Shown here: piece after piece, positions 50,199 through 63,887 of the stretch
Layout of the letters: every line of letters begins with the position of its first letter
How positions within the stretch are numbered: position 1 is the first letter of the stretch
From: Auanema rhodensis
Taxonomy: Eukaryota > Nematoda > Chromadorea > Rhabditida > Rhabditidae
Length of the DNA: 64,000 bases
Assembly: GCA_964057225.1 (NCBI GenBank)
Contig: OZ059899.1
Coordinates: 3,720,001 to 3,784,000 of the forward strand
Direction of reading: 5' to 3'
Notes under the pieces: model-generated
The model's input: only the letters and a program-made list of their open reading frames with translations
Told to the model about the DNA's origin: nothing
Database searches by the model: none
Position numbers and translations under genes: made by a program

Positions 50199-53006
50199 GC
50201 ACCGAGATATCAACTGATATAAGTTCACACTTATATCCTCGATTTTCACCCTGAAGAATTAATTTTTTCGTTGAATAACATTGTCCATCGTCTTTGCCTT
50301 GAAAAATGGAATCTTAGAACATCTACTTTTTGCTAAATTATTTTGAAATTTTTCGAAAAAATTTTTGTCAAAATGTTTTTGGAAGCAATGTTGAGTGTAC
50401 ATGGAAACTCAACATACACTAATGCATCATTTTTCAAACGATCATAACTAATTTTTGTATCAAGCGTTTTTCAATGTAGTATAGTGCATTCGATGCGGAT
50501 TTTTAAGCTGCGTCGATCTGTGTTATCAGATTTGCGCTAGCTTAAAAATGCACCGAGATATCAACTGATATAAGTTCACACTTATATCCTCGATTTTCAC
50601 CCTGAAGAATTAATTTTTTTGTTGAATAACATTGTCCATCGTCTTTGCCTTGAAAAATGGAATCTTAAAACATCTACTTTTTGCTAAATTATTTTGAAAT
50701 TTTTCGAAAAAATTTTTGTCAAAATGTTTTTGGAAGCAATGTTGAGTGTACATGGAAACTCAACATACACTAATGCATCATTTTTCAAACGATCATAACT
50801 AATTTTTGTATTAAGCGTTTCTCAATGTAGTATAATGCATTCGATGCGGATTTTTAAGCTGCGTCGATCTGTGTTATCAGATTTGCGCTAGCTTAAAAAT
50901 GCACCGAGATATCAACTGATATAAGTTCACACTTATATCCTCGATTTTCACCCTGAAGAATTAATTTTTTCGTTGAATAACATTGTCCATCGTCTTTGCC
51001 TTGAAAAAAGGAATCTAAAAACATCTACTTTTTGCTTAATTATTCTGAAATTTTTCGAAAAAATTTTTGTCAAAATGTTTTTGGAAGCAATGTTGAGTGT
51101 ACATGGAAACTCAACATACACTAATGCATCATTTTTCAAACGATCATAACTAATTTTTGTATTAAGCGTTTCTCAATGTAGTATAGTGCATTCGATGCGG
51201 ATTTTTAAGCTGCGTCGATCTGTGTTATCAGATTTGCGCTAGCTTAAAAATGCACCGAGATATCAACTGATATAAGTTCACACTTATATCCTCGATTTTC
51301 ACCCTGAAGAAATAATTTTTTCGTTGAATAACATTGTCCATCGTCTTTGCCTTGAAAAAAGGAATCTAAAAACATCTACTTTTTGCTAAATTATTTTGAA
51401 ATTTTTCGAAAAAATTTTTGTCAAAATGTTTTTGGAAGCAATGTTGAGTGTACATGGAAACTCAACATACACTATTGCATCATTTTTCAAACGATCATAA
51501 CTAATTTTTGTATCAAGTGTTTCTTAATGTAGTATAGTGCATTCGATGCGGATTTTTAAGCTGCGTCGATCTGTGTTATCAGATTTGCGCTAGCTTAAAA
51601 ATGCACCGAGATATCAACTGATATAAGTTCACACTTATATCCTCGATTTTCACCCTGAAGAATTAATTTTTTCGTTGAATAACATTGTCCATCGTCTTTG
51701 CCTTGAAAAATGGAATCTTAAAACATCTACTTTTTGCTAAATTATTTTGAAATTTTTCGAAAAAATTTTTGTCAAAATGTTTTTGGAAGCAATGTTGAGT
51801 GTACATGGAAACTCAACATACACTAATGCATCATTTTTCAAACGATCATAACTAATTTTTGTATTAAGCGTTTCTCAATGTAGTATAGTGCATTCGATGC
51901 GGATTTTTAAGCTGCGTCGATCTGTGTTATCAGATTTGCGCTAGCTTAAAAATGCACCGAGATATCAACTGATATAAGTTTACACTTATATCCTCGATTT
52001 TCACCCTGAAGAATTAATTTTTTCGTTGAATAACATTGTCCATCGTCTTTGCCTTGAAAAAAGAAATCTAAAAACATCTACTTTTTGCTAAATTATTTTG
52101 AAATTTTTCGAAAAAATTTTTGTCAAAATGTTTTTGGAAGCAATGTTGAGTGTACATGGAAACTCAACATACACTAATGCATCATTTTTCAAACGATCAT
52201 AACTAATTTTTGTATTAAGCGTTTCTCAATGTAGTATAGTGCATTCGATGCGGATTTTTAAGCTGCGTCGATCTGTGTTATCAGATTTGCGCTAGCTCAA
52301 AAATGCACCGAGATATCAACTGATATAAGTTTACACTTATATCCTCGATTTTCACCCTGAAGAATTAATTTTTTAGTTAAATAACATTGTCCATCGTCTT
52401 TGCCTTGAAAAATGAAATCTAAAAACATCTACTTTTTGCTAAATTTTTTTGAAATTTTTCGAAAAAATTTTTGTCAAAATGTTTTTGGAAACAATGTTGA
52501 GTGTACATGGAAACTCAACATACACTAATGCATCATTTTTCAAACGATCATAACTAATTTTTGTATTAAGCGTTTCTCAATGTAGTATAGTGCATTCGAT
52601 GCGGATTTTTAAGCTGCGTCGATCTGTGTTATCAGATTTGCGCTAGCTCAAAAATGCACCGAGATATCAACTGATATAAGTTTACACTTATATCCTCGAT
52701 TTTCACCCTGAAGAATTAATTTTTTCGTTAAATAACATTGTCCATCGTCTTTGCCTTGAAAAATGAAATCTAAAAACATCTACTTTTTGCTAAATTATTT
52801 TGAAATTTTTCGAAAAAATTGTTGTCAAAATGTTTTTGGAAGCAATGTTGAGTGTACATGGAAACTCAACATACACTAATGCATCATTTTTCAAACGATC
52901 AAAACTAATTTTTGTATTAAGCGTTTCTCAATGTAGTATAGTGCATTCGATGCGGATTTTTAAGCTGCGTCGATCTGTGTTATCAGATTTGCGCTAGCTC
53001 AAAAAT
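50199..53006. repeat. Eight-monomer HOR, copy 2 (M144-M151, 2,808 bp)
   Basis: All eight types of copy 1 recur in order, and M145-M151 read as identical to M137-M143. The first monomer differs: its left end has GAATTA, like the monomer following copy 2 (M152), while its right part has the CTTAGAACA and TTTTTC of M136. This locates the duplication junction inside M144. Confidence 0.92.
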
Positions 53007-55112
53007 GCACCGAGATATCAACTGATATAAGTTCACACTTATATCCTCGATTTTCACCCTGAAGAATTAATTTTTTCGTTGAATAACATTGTCCATCGTC
53101 TTTGCCTTGAAAAAAGGAATCTAAAAACATCTACTTTTTGCTAAATTATTCCGAAAATTTTCGAAAAAATTTTTGTCAAAATGTTTTTGGAAGCAATGTT
53201 GAGTGTACATGGAAACTCAACATACACTAATGCATCATTTTTCAAACGATCATAACTAATTTTTGTATTAAGCGTTTCTCAATGTAGTATAATGCATTCG
53301 ATGCGGATTTTTAAGCTGCGTCGATCTGTGTTATCAGATTTGCGCTAGCTTAAAAATGCACCGAGATATCAACTGATATAAGTTCACACTTATATCCTCG
53401 ATTTTCACCCTGAAGAATTAATTTTTTCGTTGAATAACATTGTCCATCGTCTTTGCCTTGAAAAATGGAATCTTAAAACATCTACTTTTTGCTAAATTAT
53501 TTTGAAATTTTTCGAAAAAATTTTTGTCAAAATGTTTTTGGAAGCAATGTTGAGTGTACATGGAAACTCAACATACACTAATGCATCATTTTTCAAACGA
53601 TCATAACTAATTTTTGTATCAAGCGTTTCTTAATGTAGTATTGTGCATTCGATCCGGATTTTTAAGCTGCGTCGATCTGTGTTATCAGATTTGCGCTAGC
53701 TTAAAAATGCACCGAGATATCAACTGATATAAGTTCACACTTATATCCTCGATTTTCACCCTGAAGAAATAATTTTTTCGTTGAATAACATTGTCCATCG
53801 TCTTTGCCTTGAAAAAAGGAATCTAAAAACATCTACTTTTTGCTAAATTATTTTGAAATTTTTCGAAAAAATGTTTGTCAAAATGTTTTTGGAAGCAATG
53901 TTGAGTGTACATGGAAACTCAACATACACTAATGCATCATTTTTCAAACGATCATAACTAATTTTTGTATTAAGCGTTTCTCAATGTAGTATAGTGCATT
54001 CGATGCGGATTTTTAAGCTGCGTCGATCTGTGTTATCAGATTTGCGCTAGCTTAAAAATGCACCGAGATATCAACTGATATAAGTTCACACTTATATCCT
54101 CGATTTTCACCCTGAAGAAATAATTTTTTCGTTGAATAACATTGTCCATCGTCTTTGCCTTGAAAAATGAAATCTTAAAACATCTACTTTTTGCTAAATT
54201 ATTTTGAAATTTTTCGAAAAAATTTTTGTCAAAATGTTTTTGGAAGCAATGTTGAGTGTACATGGAAACTCAACATACACTAATGCATCATTTTTCAAAC
54301 GATCATAACTAATTTTTGTATTAAGCGTTTCTCAATGTAGTATAGTGCATTCGATGCGGATTTTTAAGCTGCGTCGATCTGTGTTATCAGATTTGCGCTA
54401 GCTTGAAAATGCACCGAGATATCAACTGATATAAGTTCACACTTATATCCTCGATTTTCACCCTGAAGAATTAATTTTTTCGTTGAATAACATTGTCCAT
54501 TGTCTTTGCCTTGAAAAATGAAATCTTAAAACATCTACTTTTTGCTAAATTATTTTGAAATTTTTCGAAAAAATTTTTGTCAAAATGTTTTTGGAAGCAA
54601 TGTTGAGTGTACATGGAAACTCAACATACACTAATGCATCATTTTTCAAACGATCATAACTAATTTTTGTATTAAGCGTTTCTCAATGTAGTATAGTGCA
54701 TTCGATGCGGATTTTTAAGCTGCGTCGATCTGTGTTATCAGATTTGCGCTAGCTCAAAAATGCACCGAGATATCAACTGATATAAGTTTACACTTATATC
54801 CTCGATTTTCACCCTGAAGAATTAATTTTTTCGTTAAATAACATTGTCCATCGTCTTTGCCTTGAAAAATGAAATCTAAAAACATCTACTTTTTGCTAAA
54901 TTATTTTGAAATTTTTCGAAAAAATTGTTGTCAAAATGTTTTTGGAAGCAATGTTGAGTGTACATGGAAACTCAACATACACTAATGCATCATTTTTCAA
55001 ACGATCAAAACTAATTTTTGTATTAAGCGTTTCTCAATGTAGTATAGTGCATTCGATGCGGATTTTTAAGCTGCGTCGATCTGTGTTATCAGATTTGCGC
55101 TAGCTCAAAAAT
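53007..55112. repeat. Six-monomer HOR, copy 1 (M152-M157, 2,106 bp)
   Basis: The order is: ATTCCG/TATAATGC; GATCCGG; AAAATGTTTGTC; AATGAAATCTT with CTTGAAAATG end; CCATTGTC with CTCAAAAATG end; AGTTTACAC/AATTGTTGTC/GATCAAAAC. It combines types from the left-hand trimer (16.5 kb) with right-half subfamilies. Confidence 0.9.
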
Positions 55113-57569
55113 GCACCGAGATATCAACTGATATAAGTTCACACTTATATCCTCGATTTTCACCCTGAAGAATTAATTTTTTCGTTGAATAACATTGTCC
55201 ATCGTCTTTGTCTTGAAAAAAGGAATTTAAAAACATCTACTTTTTGCTAAATTATTCCGAAAATTTTCGAAAAAATTTTTGTCAAAATGTTTTTGGAAGC
55301 AATGTTGAGTGTACATGGAAACTCAACATACACTAATGCATCATTTTTCAAACGATCATAACTAATTTTTGTATTAAGCGTTTCTCAATGTAGTATAATG
55401 CATTCGATGCGGATTTTTAAGCTGCGTCGATCTGTGTTATCAGATTTGCGCTAGCTTAAAAATGCACCGAGATATCAACTGATATAAGTTCACACTTATA
55501 TCCTCGATTTTCACCCTGAAGAATTAATTTTTTCGTTGAATAACATTGTCCATCGTCTTTGCCTTGAAAAATGGAATCTTAAAACATCTACTTTTTGCTA
55601 AATTATTTTGAAATTTTTCGAAAAAATTTTTGTCAAAATGTTTTTGGAAGCAATGTTGAGTGTACATGGAAACTCAACATACACTAATGCATCATTTTTC
55701 AAACGATCATAACTAATTTTTGTATCAAGCGTTTCTTAATGTAGTATTGTGCATTCGATCCGGATTTTTAAGCTGCGTCGATCTGTGTTATCAGATTTGC
55801 GCTAGCTTAAAAATGCACCGAGATATCAACTGATATAAGTTCACACTTATATCCTCGATTTTCACCCTGAAGAAATAATTTTTTCGTTGAATAACATTGT
55901 CCATCGTCTTTGCCTTGAAAAAAGGAATCTAAAAACATCTACTTTTTGCTAAATTATTTTGAAATTTTTCGAAAAAATGTTTGTCAAAATGTTTTTGGAA
56001 GCAATGTTGAGTGTACATGGAAACTCAACATACACTAATGCATCATTTTTCAAACGATCATAACTAATTTTTGTATTAAGCGTTTCTCAATGTAGTATAG
56101 TGCATTCGATGCGGATTTTTAAGCTGCGTCGATCTGTGTTATCAGATTTGCGCTAGCTTAAAAATGCACCGAGATATCAACTGATATAAGTTCACACTTA
56201 TATCCTCGATTTTCACCCTGAAGAAATAATTTTTTCGTTGAATAACATTGTCCATCGTCTTTGCCTTGAAAAATGAAATCTTAAAACATCTACTTTTTGC
56301 TAAATTATTTTGAAATTTTTCGAAAAAATTTTTGTCAAAATGTTTTTGGAAGCAATGTTGAGTGTACATGGAAACTCAACATACACTAATGCATCATTTT
56401 TCAAACGATCATAACTAATTTTTGTATTAAGCGTTTCTCAATGTAGTATAGTGCATTCGATGCGGATTTTTAAGCTGCGTCGATCTGTGTTATCAGATTT
56501 GCGCTAGCTTGAAAATGCACCGAGATATCAACTGATATAAGTTCACACTTATATCCTCGATTTTCACCCTGAAGAATTAATTTTTTCGTTGAATAACATT
56601 GTCCATTGTCTTTGCCTTGAAAAATGAAATCTTAAAACATCTACTTTTTGCTAAATTATTTTGAAATTTTTCGAAAAAATTTTTGTCAAAATGTTTTTGG
56701 AAGCAATGTTGAGTGTACATGGAAACTCAACATACACTAATGCATCATTTTTCAAACGATCATAACTAATTTTTGTATTAAGCGTTTCTCAATGTAGTAT
56801 AGTGCATTCGATGCGGATTTTTAAGCTGCGTCGATCTGTGTTATCAGATTTGCGCTAGCTTAAAAATGCACCGAGATATCAACTGATATAAGTTCACACT
56901 TATATCCTCGATTTTCACCCTGAAGAAATAATTTTTTCGTTGAATAACATTGTCCATCGTCTTTGCCTTGAAAAATGGAATCTTAAAACATCTACTTTTT
57001 GCTAAATTATTTTGAAATTTTTCGAAAAAATTTTTGTCAAAATGTTTTTGGAAGCAATGTTGAGTGTACATGGAAACTCAACATACACTAATGCATCATT
57101 TTTCAAACGATCATAACTTATTTTTGTATCAAGCGTTTCTCAATGTAGTATAGTGCATTCGATGCGGATTTTTAAGCTGCGTCGATCTGTGTTATCAGAT
57201 TTGCGCTAGCTCAAAAATGCACCGAGATATCAACTGATATAAGTTTACACTTATATCCTCGATTTTCACCCTGAAGAATTAATTTTTTCGTTAAATAACA
57301 TTGTCCATCGTCTTTGCCTTGAAAAATGAAATCTAAAAACATCTACTTTTTGCTAAATTATTTTGAAATTTTTCGAAAAAATTGTTGTCAAAATGTTTTT
57401 GGAAGCAATGTTGAGTGTACATGGAAACTCAACATACACTAATGCATCATTTTTCAAACGATCAAAACTAATTTTTGTATTAAGCGTTTCTCAATGTAGT
57501 ATAGTGCATTCGATGCGGATTTTTAAGCTGCGTCGATCTGTGTTATCAGATTTGCGCTAGCTCAAAAAT
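55113..57569. repeat. Seven-monomer HOR, copy 2 (M158-M164, 2,457 bp)
   Basis: It has the order of copy 1 with one extra monomer (M163) before the AATTGTTGTC type. Its first monomer has TTTGTCTTG and GGAATTTAAAA, shared with copy 3 and absent from copy 1. Copies 2 and 3 therefore share a more recent origin with each other. Confidence 0.9.
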
Positions 57570-59675
57570 GCACCGAGATATCAACTGATATAAGTTCACA
57601 CTTATATCCTCGATTTTCACCCTGAAGAATTAATTTTTTCGTTGAATAACATTGTCCATCGTCTTTGTCTTGAAAAAAGGAATTTAAAAACATCTACTTT
57701 TTGCTAAATTATTCCGAAAATTTTCGAAAAAATTTTTGTCAAAATGTTTTTGGAAGCAATGTTGAGTGTACATGGAAACTCAACATACACTAATGCATCA
57801 TTTTTCAAACGATCATAACTAATTTTTGTATTAAGCGTTTCTCAATGTAGTATAATGCATTCGATGCGGATTTTTAAGCTGCGTCGATCTGTGTTATCAG
57901 ATTTGCGCTAGCTTAAAAATGCACCGAGATATCAACTGATATAAGTTCACACTTATATCCTCGATTTTCACCCTGAAGAATTAATTTTTTCGTTGAATAA
58001 CATTGTCCATCGTCTTTGCCTTGAAAAATGGAATCTTAAAACATCTACTTTTTGCTAAATTATTTTGAAATTTTTCGAAAAAATTTTTGTCAAAATGTTT
58101 TTGGAAGCAATGTTGAGTGTACATGGAAACTCAACATACACTAATGCATCATTTTTCAAACGATCATAACTAATTTTTGTATCAAGCGTTTCTTAATGTA
58201 GTATTGTGCATTCGATCCGGATTTTTAAGCTGCGTCGATCTGTGTTATCAGATTTGCGCTAGCTTAAAAATGCACCGAGATATCAACTGATATAAGTTCA
58301 CACTTATATCCTCGATTTTCACCCTGAAGAAATAATTTTTTCGTTGAATAACATTGTCCATCGTCTTTGCCTTGAAAAAAGGAATCTAAAAACATCTACT
58401 TTTTGCTAAATTATTTTGAAATTTTTCGAAAAAATGTTTGTCAAAATGTTTTTGGAAGCAATGTTGAGTGTACATGGAAACTCAACATACACTAATGCAT
58501 CATTTTTCAAACGATCATAACTAATTTTTGTATTAAGCGTTTCTCAATGTAGTATAGTGCATTCGATGCGGATTTTTAAGCTGCGTCGATCTGTGTTATC
58601 AGATTTGCGCTAGCTTAAAAATGCACCGAGATATCAACTGATATAAGTTCACACTTATATCCTCGATTTTCACCCTGAAGAAATAATTTTTTCGTTGAAT
58701 AACATTGTCCATCGTCTTTGCCTTGAAAAATGAAATCTTAAAACATCTACTTTTTGCTAAATTATTTTGAAATTTTTCGAAAAAATTTTTGTCAAAATGT
58801 TTTTGGAAGCAATGTTGAGTGTACATGGAAACTCAACATACACTAATGCATCATTTTTCAAACGATCATAACTAATTTTTGTATTAAGCGTTTCTCAATG
58901 TAGTATAGTGCATTCGATGCGGATTTTTAAGCTGCGTCGATCTGTGTTATCAGATTTGCGCTAGCTTGAAAATGCACCGAGATATCAACTGATATAAGTT
59001 CACACTTATATCCTCGATTTTCACCCTGAAGAATTAATTTTTTCGTTGAATAACATTGTCCATTGTCTTTGCCTTGAAAAATGAAATCTTAAAACATCTA
59101 CTTTTTGCTAAATTATTTTGAAATTTTTCGAAAAAATTTTTGTCAAAATGTTTTTGGAAGCAATGTTGAGTGTACATGGAAACTCAACATACACTAATGC
59201 ATCATTTTTCAAACGATCATAACTAATTTTTGTATTAAGCGTTTCTCAATGTAGTATAGTGCATTCGATGCGGATTTTTAAGCTGCGTCGATCTGTGTTA
59301 TCAGATTTGCGCTAGCTTAAAAATGCACCGAGATATCAACTGATATAAGTTCACACTTATATCCTCGATTTTCACCCTGAAGAAATAATTTTTTCGTTGA
59401 ATAACATTGTCCATCGTCTTTGCCTTGAAAAATGGAATCTTAAAACATCTACTTTTTGCTAAATTATTTTGAAATTTTTCGAAAAAATTTTTGTCAAAAT
59501 GTTTTTGGAAGCAATGTTGAGTGTACATGGAAACTCAACATACACTAATGCATCATTTTTCAAACGATCATAACTTATTTTTGTATCAAGCGTTTTTCAA
59601 TGTAGTATAGTGCATTCGATGCGGATTTTTAAGCTGCGTCGATCTGTGTTATCAGATTTGCGCTAGCTTAAAAAT
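57570..59675. repeat. Six-monomer HOR, copy 3 (M165-M170)
   Basis: TTTGTCTTG/ATTCCG, GATCCGG, AAAATGTTTGTC, AATGAAATCTT, CCATTGTC and an AACTTATTTTTG monomer match M158-M163 in order. After this the array departs from the HOR: the AATTGTTGTC type does not follow. Confidence 0.88.
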
Positions 59676-62600
59676 GCACCGAGATATCAACTGATATAAG
59701 TTCACACTTATATCCTCGATTTTCACCCTGAAGAAATAATTTTTTCGTTGAATAACATTGTCCATCGTCTTTGCCTTGAAAAATGGAATCTTAAAACATC
59801 TACTTTTTGCTAAATTATTTTGAAATTTTTCGAAAAAATTTTTGTCAAAATGTTTTTGGAAGCAATGTTGAGTGTACATGGAAACTCAACATACACTAAT
59901 GCATCATTTTTCAAACGATCATAACTTATTTTTGTATCAAGCGTTTTTCAATGTAGTATAGTGCATTCGATGCGGATTTTTAAGCTGCGTCGATCTGTGT
60001 TATCAGATTTGCGCTAGCTTAAAAATGCACCGAGATATCAACTGATATAAGTTCACACTTATATCCTCGATTTTCACCCTGAAGAATTAATTTTTTCGTT
60101 GAATAACATTGTCCATCGTCTTTGCCTTGAAAAATGGAATCTTAAAACATCTACTTTTTGCTAAATTATTTTGAAATTTTTCGAAAAAATTTTTGTCAAA
60201 ATGTTTTTGGAAGCAATGTTGAGTGTACATGGAAACTCAACATACACTAATGCATCATTTTTCAAACGATCATAACTAATTTTTGTATTAAGCGTTTCTC
60301 AATGTAGTATAGTGCATTCGATGCGGATTTTTAAGCTGCGTCGATCTGTGTTATCAGATTTGCGCTAGCTTAAAAATGCACCGAGATATCAACTGATATA
60401 AGTTCACACTTATATCCTCGATTTTCACCCTGAAGAATTAATTTTTTCGTTGAATAACATTGTCCATCGTCTTTGCCTTGAAAAATGGAATCTTAAAACA
60501 TCTACTTTTTGCTAAATTATTTTGAAATTTTTCGAAAAAATTTTTGTCAAAATGTTTTTGGAAGCAATGTTGAGTGTACATGGAAACTCAACATACACTA
60601 ATGCATCATTTTTCAAACGATCATAACTAATTTTTGTATTAAGCGTTTCTCAATGTAGTATAGTGCATTCGATGCGGATTTTTAAGCTGCGTCGATCTGT
60701 GTTATCAGATTTGCGCTAGCTTAAAAATGCACCGAGATATCAACTGATATAAGTTCACACTTATATCCTCGATTTTCACCCTGAAGAAATAATTTTTTCG
60801 TTGAATAACATTGTCCATCGTCTTTGCCTTGAAAAATGGAATCTTAAAACATCTACTTTTTGCTAAATTATTTTGAAATTTTTCGAAAAAATTTTTGTCA
60901 AAATGTTTTTGGAAGCAATGTTGAGTGTACATGGAAACTCAACATACACTAATGCATCATTTTTCAAACGATCATAACTTATTTTTGTATCAAGCGTTTT
61001 TCAATGTAGTATAGTGCATTCGATGCGGATTTTTAAGCTGCGTCGATCTGTGTTATCAGATTTGCGCTAGCTTAAAAATGCACCGAGATATCAACTGATA
61101 TAAGTTCACACTTATATCCTCGATTTTCACCCTGAAGAAATAATTTTTTCGTTGAATAACATTGTCCATCGTCTTTGCCTTGAAAAAAGGAATCTAAAAA
61201 CATCTACTTTTTGCTAAATTATTCCGAAAATTTTCGAAAAATTTTTTGTCAAAATGTTTTTGGAAGCAATGTTGAGTGTACATGGAAACTCAACATACAC
61301 TAATGCATCATTTTTCAAACGATCATAACTAATTTTTGTATTAAGCGTTTCTCAATGTAGTATAATGCATTCGATGCGGATTTTTAAGCTGCGTCGATCT
61401 GTGTTATCAGATTTGCGCTAGCTTAAAAATGCACCGAGATATCAACTGATATAAGTTCACACTTATATCCTCGATTTTCACCCTGAAGAATTAATTTTTT
61501 CGTTGAATAACATTGTCCATCGTCTTTGCCTTGAAAAATGGAATCTTAAAACATCTACTTTTTGCTAAATTATTTTGAAATTTTTCGAAAAAATTTTTGT
61601 CAAAATGTTTTTGGAAGCAATGTTGAGTGTACATGGAAACTCAACATACACTAATGCATCATTTTTCAAACGATCATAACTAATTTTTGTATTAAGCGTT
61701 TCTCAATGTAGTATAATGCATTCGATGCGGATTTTTAAGCTGCGTCGATCTGTGTTATCAGATTTGCGCTAGCTTAAAAATGCACCGAGATATCAACTGA
61801 TATAAGTTCACACTTATATCCTCGATTTTCACCCTGAAGAATTAATTTTTTCGTTGAATAACATTGTCCATCGTCTTTGCCTTGAAAAATGGAATCTTAA
61901 AACATCTACTTTTTGCTAAATTATTTTGAAATTTTTCGAAAAAATTTTTGTCAAAATGTTTTTGGAAGCAATGTTGAGTGTACATGGAAACTCAACATAC
62001 ACTAATGCATCATTTTTCAAACGATCATAACTAATTTTTGTATTAAGCGTTTCTCAATGTAGTATAGTGCATTCGATGCGGATTTTTAAGCTGCGTCGAT
62101 CTGTGTTATCAGATTTGCGCTAGCTTAAAAATGCACCGAGATATCAACTGATATAAGTTCACACTTATATCCTCGATTTTCACCCTGAAGAATTAATTTT
62201 TTCGTTGAATAACATTGTCCATCGTCTTTGCCTTGAAAAATGGAATCTTAAAACATCTACTTTTTGCTAAATTATTTTGAAATTTTTCGATAAAATTTTT
62301 GTCAAAATGTTTTTGGAAGCAATGTTGAGTGTACATGGAAACTCAACATACACTAATGCATCATTTTTCAAACGATCATAACTAATTTTTGTATCAAGCG
62401 TTTTTCAATGTAGTATAGTGCATTCGATGCGGATTTTTAAGCTGCGTCGATCTGTGTTATCAGATTTGCGCTAGCTTGAAAATGCACCGAGATATCAACT
62501 GATATAAGTTCACACTTATATCCTCGATTTTCACCCTGAAGAAATAGTTTTTTCGTTGAATAACATTGTCCATCATCTTTGCCTTGAAAAAAGGAATCTA

Positions 62601-63185
62601 AAAACATCTACTTTTTGCTAAATTATTTTGAAATTTTTCGATAAAATTTTTGTCAAAATGTTTTTGGAAGCAATGTTGAGTGTACATGGAAACTCAACAT
62701 ACACTAATGCATCATTTTTCAAACGATCATAACTAATTTTTGTATCAAGCGTTTTTCAATGTAGTATAGTGCATTCGATGCGGATTTTTAAGCTGCGTCG
62801 ATCTGTGTTATCAGATTTGCGCTAGCTTAAAAATGCACCGAGATATCAACTGATATAAGTTCACACTTATATCCTCGATTTTCACCCTGAAGAAATAATT
62901 TTTTCGTTGAATAACATTGTCCATCGTCTTTACCTTGAAAAAAGGAATCTAAAAACATCTACTTTTTGCTAAATTATTTTGAAATTTTTCGAAAAAATTT
63001 TTGTCAAAATGTTTTTGGAAGCAATGTTGAGTGTACATGGAAACTCAACATACACTATTGCATCATTTTTCAAACGATCATAACTAATTTTTGTATCAAG
63101 TGTTTCTTAATGTAGTATAGTGCATTCGATGCGGATTTTTAAGCTGCGTCGATCTGTGTTATCAGATTTGCGCTAGCTTGAAAAT
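59676..63185. repeat. Mixed satellite tail (M171-M180)
   Basis: M171 duplicates M170 (AACTTATT, ATCAAGCGTTTTTC). M172 and M173 read as identical GAATTA/TGG copies, and M174 repeats the M170 type. M175 is an ATTCCG copy with a private AAAAATTTTTTGTC. M178 and M179 share TTTCGATAAAATT. M180 has CACTATTGC and ATCAAGTG, the type seen at 48.4 and 51.3 kb. No gene is visible. Confidence 0.8.
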
Positions 63186-63887
63186 GCACCGAGATATCAA
63201 CTGATATAAGTTCACACTTATATCCTCGATTTTCACCCTGAAGAATTAATTTTTTCGTTGAATAACATTGTCCATTGTCTTTGCCTTGAAAAATGAAATC
63301 TTAAAACATCTACTTTTTGCTAAATTATTTTGAAATTTTTCGAAAAAATTTTTGTCAAAATGTTTTTGGAAGCAATGTTGAGTGTACATGGAAACTCAAC
63401 ATACACTAATGCATCATTTTTCAAACGATCATAACTAATTTTTGTATTAAGCGTTTCTCAATGTAGTATAGTGCATTCGATGCGGATTTTTAAGCTGCGT
63501 CGATCTGTGTTATCAGATTTGCGCTAGCTCAAAAATGCACCGAGATATCAACTGATATAAGTTTACACTTATATCCTCGATTTTCACCCTGAAGAATTAA
63601 TTTTTTCGTTAAATAACATTGTCCATCGTCTTTGCCTTGAAAAATGAAATCTAAAAACATCTACTTTTTGCTAAATTATTTTGAAATTTTTCGAAAAAAT
63701 TGTTGTCAAAATGTTTTTGGAAGCAATGTTGAGTGTACATGGAAACTCAACATACACTAATGCATCATTTTTCAAACGATCAAAACTAATTTTTGTATTA
63801 AGCGTTTCTCAATGTAGTATAGTGCATTCGATGCGGATTTTTAAGCTGCGTCGATCTGTGTTATCAGATTTGCGCTAGCTCAAAAAT
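63186..63887. repeat. CCATTGTC and AATTGTTGTC monomer pair (M181-M182)
   Basis: The pair has the same order and end markers (CTCAAAAATG) as M156-M157. The following partial monomer has GAATTA and AAGG, like the first monomer of that HOR. A further HOR copy may start just beyond the window. Confidence 0.8.
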
